DNA of 64,000 nt from Martinezella dioscoreae (GTDB lineage: Bacteria > Pseudomonadota > Alphaproteobacteria > Rhizobiales > Rhizobiaceae). Made by a program: the position numbers and the translations under genes. Below are positions 8,912-16,966 of this stretch, piece after piece. The stretch lies in the NCBI RefSeq assembly GCF_009176305.1, contig NZ_BLAJ01000004.1, positions 496,001-560,000 of the forward strand, given 5' to 3'. The notes below the pieces were generated by a model that saw only the letters and a program-made list of their open reading frames with translations, did not search any database and had not been told where the DNA came from. The number at the start of each line of letters is the position of its first letter. Positions within the stretch are counted from its first letter, which is position 1.

Positions 8912-9631
8912 TCACTGTCTTTCGGTCAGCCTTTCCTTGACCGCCGAGGCGAAGGCCGCCATCGACGTGAAGTGGTAGTCGGGTTGAGTGAATCTCTCTG
9001 GCTCTATCGTGCCGCCATAGCCGTCCTGCGCATGACGGCGCTCGATCCAGCAATTGGTCAGCCCAAGCTTTCGCGAAATGCCGATATCGTGGTACTGGCT
9101 TTGAGCGACATGCAGAATGTCGTTCTTGCTCGCTCCTTTGCCGCCGACGAATTCGAATACCTGTTCGAAGAAGGCGGGATCTGGCTTTTCCGTGCCGGTG
9201 TCGTCGGTCGTGAAGCTCGCGAAGAACGGCGAGCCGAGCTTTTTTTCGAAGTGATCGAGCGCCCAGCGGCGAGCGTTTGTCATGGCGACGAGGCGATGCG
9301 TTTTCTTGAGCTCGGCAAGTGCTGCCGCGCTATCGTCGAACGCGTTCCAGTTGGCGACGGAATCACGCAGTCGCTGCGCATATCGATCTTTCGGCAGGCC
9401 AAGGGCGGGCGCAATGACCATGTAGACCCGTGAGAGATCATCCGGAAAGAGTTCCGCGTCCTCGCTGTAGCGCGCCTGGCGATAGAGCCTCAGCGCCTCT
9501 TCGCCATCGATGGAGGTGCCAGCTTCAGCCGCAATCTCGGCGAGGCAGGTCTTTATGCCACCTTCGAAGTCGATGAGGGTGCCGACGACATCGAAGGTAA
9601 GATATTTGAAGTCCTGAAAGTCTTTGGCCAA
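8912..9631 (-). CDS. HAD-superfamily hydrolase, 2-haloacid dehalogenase type II-like
   Basis: A 239-residue HAD protein. The nucleophile motif is FDVVGTLIDFEGG (Asp at about residue 12 of the chosen start). Motif II is TNARRWALDHF, the lysine is in EKPDPAFFE, and the last acidic motif is HVAQSQYHDIG. True haloacid dehalogenases usually have FDxYGTL, so the Val here and the absence of halogen-related context make dehalogenation uncertain. Start: a TTG at 9631 with AAGGAGAG 6-7 nt upstream is preferred over ATG 9664, giving the family-like N terminus AKDFQDFKYLTFD. It is the first gene before the ABC transporter and shares the HAD-plus-oxidase context of 12412. Confidence 0.8.
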   Translation of the reverse strand: MAKDFQDFKYLTFDVVGTLIDFEGGIKTCLAEIAAEAGTSIDGEEALRLYRQARYSEDAELFPDDLSRVYMVIAPALGLPKDRYAQRLRDSVANWNAFDDSAAALAELKKTHRLVAMTNARRWALDHFEKKLGSPFFASFTTDDTGTEKPDPAFFEQVFEFVGGKGASKNDILHVAQSQYHDIGISRKLGLTNCWIERRHAQDGYGGTIEPERFTQPDYHFTSMAAFASAVKERLTERQ

Positions 9632-9865
9632 GTCATGCTCTCCTTCATGATCCGCTGCGGACAAGCCGCTGCAGCATAAAATTCTGACCCAAAGGGCGGA
9701 AATCGTCCTGCGAAGGCCCGGAAAAGCCGGCTTTCAGCCGTTCTAGGAAGCAGTTTGGCAGTTCCTGAACGGCGAAGTCGCCGAATCGATAGTGTATCGC
9801 GGCACAAAATTCCGAATTTCCGGCTCTGTCCGACATTTCGCCAACGAAGAACGGCATATGCCGCT

Positions 9866-11239
9866 TCAACGCATGGCGTCCCGAACGTCCGGATCTTCCA
9901 AAGTCTGGTCGAGGGTCTTTCGTGTGCGCTCCAGGATCGCGTCGATATCATCGTCCGTGCAGCAGAGCGGTGGGGCGTATCCAAGCACGCCATGGGCGAA
10001 CGCGCGGATGACGAGGCCATTGTTCCAGGCGCGATCGAAGATCCTGCGCGCCGGCGCGGCGGCACTTGGCAATGGTGTCTTCCTGGCCTTGTCGACGACC
10101 AGTTCGATGGCTGCCAGCATCCCGCGGCCGCGGACGTCGCCGACCAGCGGATGGTCTCGCAGGCTTTCCAGCCCCTCCATCAGGCGCGCACCGGCCTTTA
10201 TGCCGTTTTCGAGAAGGCCGCCCTCATAGAGCTTCAGCACTTCGAGCCCGACTGCCGCGCTGACGGGATGGGCCGAATAGGTGTAGCCATGGCCGACCGC
10301 CGCACTACCGGCGCTGTCAGCGATGACATCATAGACGCGATCGGACATGAACACGGCGCCCATGGGCACGTAGCCGGAGGTCAGGCCCTTGGCCGTCGTC
10401 ATGAAGTCAGGGACGATTTCGTCATACGAGCAGGCGAACAGCGGACCGGTCCTGCCGAAGCCGGTGATGACCTCGTCGGCGATGAAGAGAATGTCATATT
10501 GGCTGCAGAGATCGCGGATCGCCTTGAGCCAGCCTTTCGGCGGCACGATGACGCCGCCTGATCCCTGGATAGGTTCGGCATAAAATGCCGCCACGCGCTC
10601 GGCGCCGATCGCTTCGATCTTTGATTTGAGGTCCGCGATCGAGGCGGCAATGATCGCATCCGCCGCTTCGCCGGCCGGATTGCGGTACGGATAGGGGGAG
10701 GGGATCTTGTGCTGCCAGTCGAAGGGGACGCCGAAGCCGGCATGGAAGCCGGGTAGCGCCGTGAGGCCGGCTCCAACGGTCGAGGACCCGTGGTAACCCT
10801 GCTCGATCGAGATGAACTGGTCGCGCTCCGGCTTGCCCTTGGCATGCCAATAGTAGCGGACGAAACGCACCGTGCTGTCGACGGCATCCGATCCGCCGAG
10901 CGTGAAGAAGATATGATTGAGATCGCCGGGCGCCCGGTCGGCGAGTTCGGCGGCAAGGCGAATGGCCGCCTCGCAACCGATATCGAAGTAACCCGTCGCA
11001 TAGGGCAGTTCACGCATCTGGCGGGCTGCTGCTTCAACGATGCTCTCATGCCCGTAGCCCGCGTTCACACACCAGAGACCGGCAAAGCCGTCGACAAGCT
11101 GATGGCCCGATGCGTCGGTGACGGTTGCGCCTTTTGCGGATCGCAACACCCGCACGCCCAGTTTTTCATGGCCGCGATAAGATGAGACAGGATGGATGAG
11201 GTGCGCGCGATCAAGTTCGATGAGCGAGTTGGCGAGCAT
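9866..11239 (-). CDS. Class III (omega) aminotransferase, PLP-dependent
   Basis: A 457-residue enzyme of the GABA/putrescine/beta-alanine-pyruvate aminotransferase group. The fold-type I signature FIADEVITGFGRTG contains the PLP-pyridine Asp, and the lysine that forms the Schiff base lies in TTAKGLTSGYVPMGAV. The segment DGFAGLWCVNAGYGHESI near the N terminus is typical of omega-transaminases. The start at 11239 (MLANSLIELDRAH) has GGAG about 8 nt upstream; a 37-residue in-frame extension only overlaps the upstream GNAT gene. It likely transfers an amino group from an amine or omega-amino acid to pyruvate. It follows the GNAT gene with a 13-nt gap. Confidence 0.9.
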   Translation of the reverse strand: MLANSLIELDRAHLIHPVSSYRGHEKLGVRVLRSAKGATVTDASGHQLVDGFAGLWCVNAGYGHESIVEAAARQMRELPYATGYFDIGCEAAIRLAAELADRAPGDLNHIFFTLGGSDAVDSTVRFVRYYWHAKGKPERDQFISIEQGYHGSSTVGAGLTALPGFHAGFGVPFDWQHKIPSPYPYRNPAGEAADAIIAASIADLKSKIEAIGAERVAAFYAEPIQGSGGVIVPPKGWLKAIRDLCSQYDILFIADEVITGFGRTGPLFACSYDEIVPDFMTTAKGLTSGYVPMGAVFMSDRVYDVIADSAGSAAVGHGYTYSAHPVSAAVGLEVLKLYEGGLLENGIKAGARLMEGLESLRDHPLVGDVRGRGMLAAIELVVDKARKTPLPSAAAPARRIFDRAWNNGLVIRAFAHGVLGYAPPLCCTDDDIDAILERTRKTLDQTLEDPDVRDAMR

Positions 11240-11252
11240 GATGATCTCCAAA

Positions 11253-12092
11253 TTATCCAAGAGCCTGATTGGCCAATGCAAATATTCTCGCGTCCCGGCC
11301 GAGGGCTCCAGCGCCGCCCGGGCGCCGCATCGCGATACCGCCGCCCACATGGCTAAGGCCGATCTGCGCCAGCCAGCCGGTCAGCCCCGAGCTTTCGTTC
11401 GTATCGACGCGCAGGAATTCGCTCGGCTTGCGAAGGGCAAGCGCAGTTATCAACGATTTCGCATCCTCGGCATTCGATGCGACGACAGGCCCGATCACAT
11501 CGCCGCGCCCAAAGGCGCGCAGCGCGCCGAATGCCTCGATACGGCCGCGTCGCCGAATGACGACTACCTGCGCGACATCTGTGAGCGCGTCGATCAACGT
11601 GCAGCGATCCGCACCGAAAGCTGCGCGGTCGAGCGCTTTGATCGCGGAAAAATCATCGGTGGTCGCGGCCTCGACATCCCCAGCCTGCGCAAGGTCGGAA
11701 AGATGGCCCTGATGCTGAAAGATCTCGCCCTCGGCGACAAAGCCGAGCTTGCGATACAGCGGCAGTCCGTCCGTGGTTGCAATGAGCCTCAGAGGGCGGT
11801 GGCCAGCCAGCGCCATTGCCGCATCCATGAGCTTGCGGCCAAGCCCGCGGCCGCGCAGGTTTTCGTCGACGATCACCATGTTGATCGTCGCGCAATCTTC
11901 TCCATAGGGAGTCATCAGGATGGTGCCTACGACGCGACCCGTCTCGTCCACGGCTGCTGCGCCTTGGCTCAAACGCAAGGCCAGACGCCAGTCCTCGGCA
12001 CGATGAGGCCATTTGGCTTGACGTGAGAGGGCGAGGGCGCCGTCTATATGCTCCGGTGTGAAGCTGACCAAATTTATGCTGTCGGTTCGCAT
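11253..12092 (-). CDS. GNAT-family N-acetyltransferase with C-terminal YitH-like domain
   Basis: A 279-residue protein. The N-terminal GNAT domain shows the acetyl-CoA pyrophosphate loop in VDENLRGRGLGRKLMDAAM (Q/R-x-x-G-x-G/A pattern), and GLPLYRKLGF is motif B. A second domain follows (LDRAAFGADRCTLIDAL, then GDVIGPVVASNAEDAKSLI), matching the tandem arrangement of YitH-type acetyltransferases. It starts at 12092 with an AAGGAAAGGA site. It is a clear paralogue of the gene at 21229: the two share SRQAKWPHRAEDW versus SVRWPHRAEDW, FGRGDVIGPVVAS versus FGRGHVVGPVVAS, and the same ending NQALG/SQALG. The acetyl acceptor is unknown; the genetic context suggests an amine. Confidence 0.82.
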   Translation of the reverse strand: MRTDSINLVSFTPEHIDGALALSRQAKWPHRAEDWRLALRLSQGAAAVDETGRVVGTILMTPYGEDCATINMVIVDENLRGRGLGRKLMDAAMALAGHRPLRLIATTDGLPLYRKLGFVAEGEIFQHQGHLSDLAQAGDVEAATTDDFSAIKALDRAAFGADRCTLIDALTDVAQVVVIRRRGRIEAFGALRAFGRGDVIGPVVASNAEDAKSLITALALRKPSEFLRVDTNESSGLTGWLAQIGLSHVGGGIAMRRPGGAGALGRDARIFALANQALG

Positions 12093-12411
12093 GGGGCATC
12101 CTTTCCTTGCCCCAAGTCTCGGCGATCCCCGCATGGCAGATTATCTGAAGGCATGGTTCGTCGTGATATCTTTCGCCGTAGCGGGCGCGCTTGGCCGCAT
12201 CTTATGCTGAAGATCCTTTTTCGGTCGCTCCGCAATGGTCCAAAAACAACGTCGCGACGCATATCCGCTGCAACACTCTGCCAAAGGACGCCGCGCATAC
12301 GAAACAATATGCTTTGCGGACACGCCAATTCGATCACGTCCGTCGTGGGACTTCAGCCTATGATCGTCTCATAAAGAACGCAGATGCCCTTTAGATAGAG
12401 GACGAACGGAC
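12093..12411. other. Divergent intergenic region, no gene seen
   Basis: About 320 nt between the divergent GNAT (minus) and HAD (plus) genes. It must hold promoters for both directions. I see no convincing coding sequence, no strong palindrome and no T-rich terminator; the open frames here match nothing and have no ribosome-binding sites. Confidence 0.5.
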
Positions 12412-13080
12412 ATGGCGCCTTTCCGGCCGAAATACATCACCTTCGATTGCTATGGCACGCTCATCAATTTCGAGATGGCCGAAGCGGCTCGCGACATCTA
12501 TGGCGCCGAGCTCGATGAGGCGAGGATGCTGCAATTCATCAAGAATTTCGCCGCCTATCGGCTGGACGAGGTTCTCGGTGATTGGAAGCCATATGCCAAC
12601 GTCGTTCACAATGCGGTCGAGCGGACCTGCCGCGCGAATGGCGTCAAGTTCCGCGCGGAAGACGCCAAAGCGATCTATGAACGCGTGCCCGGCTGGGGGC
12701 CGCATCCCGACGTGCCGGCCGGACTGGCGAAGGTTGCCAAGGAAATCCCTCTGGTCATCCTGTCCAACGCGATGAACAGCCAGATCATGTCGAATGTCGA
12801 GAAACTCGGCGCGCCTTTCCATGCCGTCTATACGGCAGAGCAGGCCAATGCCTACAAGCCGCGCTTCAAGGCGTTCGAATATATGTTCGACATGCTGGGC
12901 TGTGGGCCGGAGGACATCCTGCATTGCTCGTCCTCTTTCCGCTATGATCTGATGTCGGCGCATGATCTCGGCATCAAGAACAAGGTCTGGGTCAACCGTG
13001 GTCATGAGCCGGCAAATCCCTATTACGGCTATGTCGAGATCGCGGACATATCCGGCCTGCCCGGCGTCGTCGGACTTTAA
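12412..13080 (+). CDS. Haloacid dehalogenase type II-like HAD hydrolase
   Basis: A 222-residue HAD protein with the dehalogenase-type nucleophile motif TFDCYGTLINFE. Motif II is VILSNAMNSQI, the lysine lies in AYKPRFKAFEYM, and HCSSSFRYDLMSAHDLG is the final acidic segment. FDxYGTL is typical of L-2-haloacid dehalogenases, but many relatives act on other small substrates. It is followed after 15 nt by the PuuB-like oxidase, so they form an operon. It is only distantly similar to the HAD gene at 8912; two such enzymes near amine-oxidising genes point to a shared, unidentified substrate class. Confidence 0.85.
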   Translation: MAPFRPKYITFDCYGTLINFEMAEAARDIYGAELDEARMLQFIKNFAAYRLDEVLGDWKPYANVVHNAVERTCRANGVKFRAEDAKAIYERVPGWGPHPDVPAGLAKVAKEIPLVILSNAMNSQIMSNVEKLGAPFHAVYTAEQANAYKPRFKAFEYMFDMLGCGPEDILHCSSSFRYDLMSAHDLGIKNKVWVNRGHEPANPYYGYVEIADISGLPGVVGL

Positions 13081-13095
13081 GGGAAAGGCAGATTC

Positions 13096-14370
13096 ATGAA
13101 ATTCGTCTCCTATTGGCATGACACGGCGCCGGCCTTTGCCGGAGGCCGGCAAGGCCACGTCGAAGGGCATTACGACGCCTGTGTCATAGGAGCCGGTTTC
13201 ACCGGACTGTCCGCGGCCCGGCAACTGGCCAAGGCCGGTGCGAGGGTCGTCGTTCTCGAAGCCGAGCGTGTCGGCTGGGGCGCCTCGGGCCGTAACGGCG
13301 GTCATCTGAACAACGGTCTTGCCCACAGTTATCCAGCCGCCAAAGCCGAACTCGGCAGGGAGAGGGCGATCGCGCTCTATAAGGCGCTCGACGCCTCCAT
13401 CGATACGATCGAGGCGCTTGTCGCCGAAGAGGGCATCGACTGCAATTTTCGCCGGGCCGGAAAGCTGAAGCTGGCATCGAAGCCGCAGCATTTCGGATCG
13501 ATCGCCCGCAATTTCGAAGAGGTTCATGCCGAAGTCGATCCGGATACGGCGCTGCTTACGCCGGACGATCTCAAACAGGAAATCGGCTCGCCTTTCCATG
13601 GAGCCATGCTCTTCAAGAAAAGCGCGATGATGCATATGGGCCGCTACGCTGCCGGCCTCGCGGATGCAGCGGTTCGCCATGGCGCGGCAATTTATGAGGC
13701 GGCGCCGGTGACGAACAGGCTGCGGGAAAAGGGCAGGCATCGGTTGGTGACACCGCGCGGCGAGATCACGGCCGACAATGTGCTGGTGGCGACCGGCGCC
13801 TACACGACCCCGAATTTCAGCTATTTCCGCCGGCGGATCATCTCGGTCGGCAGCTTCCTGATCGCAACCCGACCGCTGACGGCGGATGAGATCGCATCGG
13901 TCATGCCGGGAAACCGCACCTGCGTCACCTCGATGAACATCGGCAACTATTTCCGCCTCTCCCCCGACAACCGGTTGCTATTCGGCGGCCGGGCACGATT
14001 TTCCGCGACCTCCGACCATCGTTCCGACGCCAAGAGCGGCGCAATTCTGAGAGCGGGTTTGGCCGAGATATTTCCCCAGCTTGCCGGAGTCGATGTCGAT
14101 TATTGCTGGGGCGGTCTCGTCGATATGACCAAGGATCGCTATCCGCGCGCCGGCTATCATGATGGAAGCTGGTATGCGATGGGCTATTCCGGCCATGGTG
14201 CTCAACTGTCGACGCATCTCGGCATGATCATGGCCGATGCCATGCTCGGCCGCGAGGATCGCAATCCCATGAGGGATGTCGATTGGCCGGCCGTGCCGGG
14301 TCATTTCGGCAAACCATGGTTCCTGCCGTTGGTGGGCCTCTACTATAAGGCGCTGGACAAGTTCCAGTAA
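13096..14370 (+). CDS. FAD-dependent oxidoreductase, gamma-glutamylputrescine oxidase (PuuB)-like
   Basis: A 424-residue DAO-family flavoprotein. The N terminus SYWHDTAP is characteristic of the PuuB/OrdL group. It is followed by the dinucleotide-binding motif ACVIGAGFTGLSAARQLA (about residue 33) and the flavin-attachment-region segment WGASGRNGGHLNNGL. C-terminal motifs include YCWGGLVDMTKDRYP and the FAD-binding GYSGHGAQLSTHLG. It would oxidise a primary or secondary amine to an aldehyde. The aldehyde dehydrogenases at 14439 and 16967 could act next, although they are transcribed convergently. It is translated from its own AGG site. Confidence 0.87.
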   Translation: MKFVSYWHDTAPAFAGGRQGHVEGHYDACVIGAGFTGLSAARQLAKAGARVVVLEAERVGWGASGRNGGHLNNGLAHSYPAAKAELGRERAIALYKALDASIDTIEALVAEEGIDCNFRRAGKLKLASKPQHFGSIARNFEEVHAEVDPDTALLTPDDLKQEIGSPFHGAMLFKKSAMMHMGRYAAGLADAAVRHGAAIYEAAPVTNRLREKGRHRLVTPRGEITADNVLVATGAYTTPNFSYFRRRIISVGSFLIATRPLTADEIASVMPGNRTCVTSMNIGNYFRLSPDNRLLFGGRARFSATSDHRSDAKSGAILRAGLAEIFPQLAGVDVDYCWGGLVDMTKDRYPRAGYHDGSWYAMGYSGHGAQLSTHLGMIMADAMLGREDRNPMRDVDWPAVPGHFGKPWFLPLVGLYYKALDKFQ

Positions 14371-14384
14371 CGACAGTTGCCGGG

Positions 14385-14425
14385 ACCATGGCGGGCCGAT
14401 CGCGAACAGAGTGACCCGCTATGGT
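14385..14425. terminator. Bidirectional stem-loop between convergent genes
   Basis: ACCATGGCGGG (14385-14395) and CCCGCTATGGT (14415-14425) pair at 10 of 11 positions around a 19-nt loop. The element sits in the 68-nt gap between the stop of the PuuB-like gene and the stop of gabD. No T tract follows, so factor-independent termination is not certain. Confidence 0.5.
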
Positions 14426-14438
14426 ACTGGATTCTGAT

Positions 14439-15896
14439 CTAGCCCAGCCCGCCCATGTGAAAGCTTTTCATCTCGAGATATTCCTCGATACCAGCTTGCG
14501 CGCCCTCACGGCCGATCCCGGATTGCTTGACGCCGCCGAAGGGGACAACTTCCATCGACACCGAGCCGGTATTGAGCCCGACCATGCCGAATTCCAAGGC
14601 CTCGCCAACGCGCCAGGCGCGCTTGAGATTGTCGGTATAGAAATAGGACGCCAGGCCAAAGGGCGTGCCGTTGGCGATCGCGATCGCCTCCTCTTCGGTC
14701 TCGAAGCGAAAGAGCGGCGCCACCGGTCCGAAGGTCTCTTCGCCGGCAAGCTCCATCTCTGTCGTTGCCCCGGTCAGGACGATCGGAGCCGTATATTGTC
14801 CGCCGTCGGGTAGCTGCCGGGCGGCTGTGATGATCGTTGCGCCCTTTGCCAGCGCGTCGCGGACATGCCGGTCGATTTTCTCGATTGCCGCCTGGTTGAT
14901 CATCGGGCCGATCGACACGCCGGCCTCCGTGCCCGGCCCGACCTTCATGGCATCGACCTTCGCTTTTAGTTTCGCTGCGAAGGTGTCATAGACGCTCGAT
15001 TGCACAAGGAGCCGGTTGGCGCAGACGCAGGTCTGGCCGCCATTGCGGAACTTGGAGGCAAGCGCGCCTTCGACGGCCAGATCGAGATCGGCGTCGTCGA
15101 AGATGATGAAGGGCGCGTTACCGCCGAGTTCGAGGCTGAGCCGCTTGATGCTGCCGGCGGCACCGCGCATCAGCAGCGCGCCAACCCTCGTCGAGCCGGT
15201 GAAGGAGATCTTGCGCACGGTTTCGTTGCCCATGATCTCGTTGCCGATCTCGGCCGGCATGCCGGTGACGATATTGATGACGCCGGCCGGGATGCCGGCG
15301 CGCTCGGCGAGGACTCCGAGGACGAGAGCGGAATAGGGGGTGAATTCCGAGGGCTTGATGACAACGGTGCAGCCTGCGGCAAGGGCGGGCGCGACCTTGC
15401 GCGTAATCATCGCATTGGGAAAATTCCAGGGCGTGATGATGCCGCAGACGCCGACCGGCTCCTTGAGCACGATGATGCGGCGATCGGGTGTGGGAGACGG
15501 TATCGTGTGGCCGTTGATGCGGCGGGCTTCCTCGGCGAACCATTTCACGAAGGAGGCGCCATAGCGGATTTCCCCACGGGCTTCATCGAGCGGTTTGCCT
15601 TGCTCCGTTGTCAGAATGAGGGCGAGATCGTCGACATTCTCAAGCATGAGATCGTGCCAGGCTTCGAGAAGGGCGGCACGTTCCGCATTCGTCTTGCGCC
15701 TCCAGCTGCGCTGCGCGCGCTCGGCAGCCGCGATCGCGTTGCGCGTCTCCCTAGAACCCATGTCGGGCACCGTGCCGATGGTAGCCTGTCTGGCGGGGTC
15801 TTGAACATCCACCGCCGCGCCTGAGGCCGCCGCGACCCAGGCTCCATCGATCAATCCTTTGTCACGAAAAAGCTGCTTGTCTTTCAAATCCAACAT
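14439..15896 (-). CDS. gabD: NAD(P)-dependent succinate-semialdehyde dehydrogenase
   Basis: A 485-residue aldehyde dehydrogenase that oxidises succinate semialdehyde to succinate, the last step of GABA and putrescine breakdown. The catalytic Glu lies in SLELGGNAPFIIFDDADLD and the catalytic Cys in FRNGGQTCVCANR. The N terminus (LKDKQLFRDKGLIDGAWV) and the C-terminal EVVPFGGVKQSGIGREG match GabD proteins closely, and the length is exactly typical. It lies 14 nt downstream of the isopropylmalate/tartrate-type dehydrogenase and is the last gene of that minus-strand operon. Confidence 0.92.
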   Translation of the reverse strand: MLDLKDKQLFRDKGLIDGAWVAAASGAAVDVQDPARQATIGTVPDMGSRETRNAIAAAERAQRSWRRKTNAERAALLEAWHDLMLENVDDLALILTTEQGKPLDEARGEIRYGASFVKWFAEEARRINGHTIPSPTPDRRIIVLKEPVGVCGIITPWNFPNAMITRKVAPALAAGCTVVIKPSEFTPYSALVLGVLAERAGIPAGVINIVTGMPAEIGNEIMGNETVRKISFTGSTRVGALLMRGAAGSIKRLSLELGGNAPFIIFDDADLDLAVEGALASKFRNGGQTCVCANRLLVQSSVYDTFAAKLKAKVDAMKVGPGTEAGVSIGPMINQAAIEKIDRHVRDALAKGATIITAARQLPDGGQYTAPIVLTGATTEMELAGEETFGPVAPLFRFETEEEAIAIANGTPFGLASYFYTDNLKRAWRVGEALEFGMVGLNTGSVSMEVVPFGGVKQSGIGREGAQAGIEEYLEMKSFHMGGLG

Positions 15897-15910
15897 GAGG
15901 TCCTCTGCAA

Positions 15911-16954
15911 TCAGGAGAGCGCGGCGATGATGCCGGCGGTAATGGTTTCCGTTCGATCCTTGCCCGGAAGTGTGCCGATGCCGCGCGCGGTTACTGCCTC
16001 CATCGCCGCGATGATGCGGGTGGCAGCATCCCTCTCGCCCAGATGATCGAGCATCATCGCTCCCGACCAGATGGCGGCGATCGGGTTGGCGATGCCGCGG
16101 CTCGCAATGTCCGGGGCTGAACCGTGAACCGGCTCGAACATCGATGGGGCGTCGCGCTGCGGGTTGATGTTGGCTGAAGCCGCAAATCCAAGGCCGCCCT
16201 GAATGGCCGCGCCAAGATCGGTCAGGATATCGCCGAACAGATTGGAGGCGACGACGACGTCGAGGCTTTCCGGCGCCATCACCATGCGGGCCGCCATCGC
16301 GTCGATGTGATAGCTCGTGACTTCGACATCGGGATATTCCGCCGAAAGCCTGGCCGTGATTTCATCCCAGAACACCATGGAATATTTCTGGGCATTGGAC
16401 TTGGTGACGGAGGCAAGCTTGCCGCGCCGGACACGCGCCTGCTCGAAGCCGAAACGCAGGATGCGCTCGACGCCCGCGCGGGTAAAGATCGACGTCTCCA
16501 CCGCGACTTCATCACTCGTGCCCTGATGGACGCGACCGCCGGCGCCCGAATATTCACCCTCGGTGTTTTCGCGGATGCAGAGAATGTCGAATGTCTCCGC
16601 CCGCAGCGGTCCCTGGACCCCCGGCAGCAGCCGGTGCGGTCGGATATTGGCATATTGCACGAAGGCCTTGCGGATCGGCAGCAACAGGCCGTGCAGCGAG
16701 ACCGCATCGGGCACTTCGGCCGGCCAGCCGACGGCCCCGAGTTGGATCGCATCGAACGACCTTAGCATCTCGATCCCGTCTTCCGGCATCATCCGCCCCG
16801 TCTGCTTGTAGAATTGGCAGGACCACGGAAATTCGGTGCTATTCAGTGCAAAGCCGCCAGTCTTGGCAGCAACTTGCAGCACCGACCATGCGGCGTCTGT
16901 CACGTCCTTGCCGATGCCGTCACCAGGGATCAGAGCTATCGAGTAGGTCTTCAT
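15911..16954 (-). CDS. Tartrate/D-malate dehydrogenase (isocitrate/isopropylmalate dehydrogenase family)
   Basis: A 347-residue NAD-dependent beta-decarboxylating dehydrogenase. Landmarks are ALIPGDGIGKDV at the N terminus, the substrate-binding RENTEGEYSGAGGR and the catalytic-Lys region VTKSNAQKYSMVFWDE. The metal and NAD-binding region reads ASNLFGDILTDLGAAIQGG, followed by FEPVHGSAPDIASRGIANP. The ANINP segment and the overall length fit the TtuC/DmlA (tartrate dehydrogenase/decarboxylase, D-malate dehydrogenase) subgroup rather than LeuB. It would feed pyruvate, oxaloacetate or glycerate pools. A GAGGGA site precedes the ATG, and the gene is 12 nt from the upstream aldehyde dehydrogenase. 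The exact substrate is not decided. Confidence 0.85.
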   Translation of the reverse strand: MKTYSIALIPGDGIGKDVTDAAWSVLQVAAKTGGFALNSTEFPWSCQFYKQTGRMMPEDGIEMLRSFDAIQLGAVGWPAEVPDAVSLHGLLLPIRKAFVQYANIRPHRLLPGVQGPLRAETFDILCIRENTEGEYSGAGGRVHQGTSDEVAVETSIFTRAGVERILRFGFEQARVRRGKLASVTKSNAQKYSMVFWDEITARLSAEYPDVEVTSYHIDAMAARMVMAPESLDVVVASNLFGDILTDLGAAIQGGLGFAASANINPQRDAPSMFEPVHGSAPDIASRGIANPIAAIWSGAMMLDHLGERDAATRIIAAMEAVTARGIGTLPGKDRTETITAGIIAALS

Positions 16955-16966
16955 GGTATAGGTCCC

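Noticed and set aside
9645..9869. 74-residue minus-strand frame between the aminotransferase and HAD genes
   Set aside because: It starts with TTG overlapping the aminotransferase stop but has no family features and no clear ribosome-binding site; it remains a weak possibility only.
12391..13740. Long 449-residue minus-strand frame over the HAD and PuuB-like genes
   Set aside because: Antisense shadow caused by GC-rich codons; no domain motif, whereas both plus-strand genes have clear motifs.
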